Source of the DNA: an uncultured Dysosmobacter sp.
GTDB lineage: Bacteria; Bacillota; Clostridia; Oscillospirales; Oscillospiraceae
Length of the DNA: 5,820 nucleotides
Assembly (NCBI GenBank): GCA_934504065.1
Contig: CAKSVQ010000138.1
Span: forward strand, 1 to 5,820
Direction: 5' to 3'
The notes under the pieces are model-generated. The model saw only the letters and a list, made by a program, of their open reading frames with translations, was not told the DNA's origin and ran no database searches. Each line of letters begins with the position of its first letter. The stretch's first letter is position 1. A program made the translations under genes and the position numbers. This document shows, piece by piece, positions 4,786 to 5,820 of this stretch.

Positions 4786-5820
4786 TCAGCTGCGGGTCGG
4801 ATTTTTGGCGTTTTCCGCCGTTTTACCATCCACAATGGAGAGGAATGTCTCCCGCTCCATGGTCTCGTGCTCCAGAAGATAGGCGGCCACGGCGTCCAGC
4901 TGACTGCGGTGCTCGTTCAGCAGCGTTTCGCAGCGGTGGAACGCCTCGTCTACCATGCGCCGCACCTCCCGGTCGATCTCCGCCGCCACCGCTTCGGAAT
5001 AGCTGCGGCCCTGCCCCATAGTGCGGCCGATGAACACCTCGTCATGGCCGGACTCAAAGGAGACCGCGCCCAGCTTGTCGCTCATGCCGTAGGACGCCAC
5101 CATCTTTCTTGCGATGGCGGTGGCCCGCTGAATGTCGTTGCTGGCCCCGGTGGAAATGTCGCCCAGACACAGCTTTTCAGCCACTCGGCCGCCCAGCAGC
5201 GCCACGATCTCGTCTTCCATATAGGTCTTGGAGAGGTAGGAACGGTCCTCCTCCGGCAGCGAGATGGTCATGCCGCCCGCCTGCCCCCGGGGGACGATGG
5301 TGACCTGGCTCACCGGGTCCTGCCCCGGCAGGGCGTGCATCACCACCGCGTGTCCCGCCTCGTGATAGGCCGTCAGCTCCCGCTCATGCTGGGGAATGAC
5401 CCGGCTCTTCTTCTCCGGTCCGGCGATCACCTTGATCTCCGCCTCCTTGAGGTCGGCCATGGTGATGTAGCTGCGCTCTTTCCGGGCCGCCAGCAGCGCG
5501 CCCTCGTTGATGAGGTTTTCCAGATCCGCTCCGGTAAATCCGGCGGTGCCCCGGGCCAGCTTGGCAAGGTCCACATCCTCAGCCAGAGGCTTTCCCTTGG
5601 AGTGGACCTTCAAGATCTCCTCCCGGCCCTTGATGTCCGGCAGGCCCACATAAATTTGCCGATCAAAGCGGCCGGGGCGCAGCAGTGCGGGGTCCAGCAC
5701 GTCGGCCCGGTTGGTGGCCGCCAGAACCACCACGCCCTCGTTTGCGGCAAAGCCGTCCATCTCCACCAGAAGCTGGTTGAGCGTCTGCTCCCGCTCATCG
5801 TGGCCGCCGCCAAGACCCGT
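4786..5820 (-). CDS. ftsH: FtsH, ATP-dependent zinc metalloprotease (C-terminal part)
   Basis: Membrane-anchored AAA protease that extracts and degrades damaged membrane proteins and short-lived regulators. The window holds the last 344 residues; FtsH is usually about 600-650, so the N-terminal membrane segments, Walker A and Walker B are beyond the right edge. The frame is open to base 5820. Residue numbers below are within the fragment. [20 protein letters not shown] (1-20) is a FtsH hallmark. The second region of homology has [21 protein letters not shown] (34-54) with arginine fingers Arg51 and Arg54. The AAA lid domain follows, with [15 protein letters not shown] (94-108). The zinc site is HEAGH (153-157), with Asp229 in STGASNDI (223-230) as the likely third ligand. 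The tail ends in a charged helical region and KNPTRS. All catalytic residues in view are intact. It is separated from livJ by a probable terminator and promoter. Confidence 0.98.
   Translation of the reverse strand, partial: TGLGGGHDEREQTLNQLLVEMDGFAANEGVVVLAATNRADVLDPALLRPGRFDRQIYVGLPDIKGREEILKVHSKGKPLAEDVDLAKLARGTAGFTGADLENLINEGALLAARKERSYITMADLKEAEIKVIAGPEKKSRVIPQHERELTAYHEAGHAVVMHALPGQDPVSQVTIVPRGQAGGMTISLPEEDRSYLSKTYMEDEIVALLGGRVAEKLCLGDISTGASNDIQRATAIARKMVASYGMSDKLGAVSFESGHDEVFIGRTMGQGRSYSEAVAAEIDREVRRMVDEAFHRCETLLNEHRSQLDAVAAYLLEHETMERETFLSIVDGKTAENAKNPTRS

Noticed and set aside
1..5820. CRISPR arrays, insertion sequences, tRNA/rRNA genes, phage or defence genes
   Set aside because: No regularly spaced repeats, transposase motifs, terminal inverted repeats or tRNA-like folds were seen; the window is filled by housekeeping genes with uniform composition.

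Overview
All genes in this window lie on the minus strand. Reading in the direction of transcription (high to low coordinates), the order is: the C-terminal half of ftsH, then a complete livJ-livH-livM-livG, then the N-terminal part of livF, which runs off the left edge. The GC-rich coding sequence, strong AGGAGG-type ribosome binding sites, a glycine/serine-linked lipoprotein as the solute receptor, and FtsH next to a Liv operon suggest a GC-rich Bacillota, most likely a gut Clostridia (Oscillospiraceae-like). This is inferred from style and protein sequence, not from a marker gene.

Region by region: 4786-5820 encodes the end of the AAA ATPase and the zinc peptidase domain of the membrane protease FtsH. 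The 264-base gap 4522-4785 holds a long hairpin (4620-4661) that probably terminates ftsH transcription. Just downstream of it is a good sigma-70-type promoter (TTGCAA, 17-base spacer, TAAAAT) that starts the Liv operon with a leader of about 45 bases. At 3304-4521 lies livJ, the lipoprotein receptor. The 138-base gap 3166-3303 contains an intrinsic terminator-like hairpin followed by a second long imperfect hairpin ending shortly before the livH ribosome binding site. Next come livH (2287-3165), livM (1179-2273), livG (340-1182) and livF (1-347, partial). livM/livG overlap by 4 bases and livG/livF by 8 bases.

Together, LivJ captures a branched-chain (or similar hydrophobic) amino acid outside the membrane and delivers it to the LivH-LivM channel. 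LivG and LivF hydrolyse ATP to drive uptake. The hairpin between livJ and livH would make the receptor more abundant than the membrane/ATPase complex, a common arrangement in ABC importers. FtsH is probably a separate transcription unit.

I found no undescribed system. The content is a conserved housekeeping protease and a standard ABC importer. The points worth a second look are the two tandem RNA structures between livJ and livH, an insertion of roughly 25-30 residues in LivG, and the compact terminator/promoter arrangement between ftsH and livJ. All protein starts below were chosen by ribosome binding site rather than by longest open frame.
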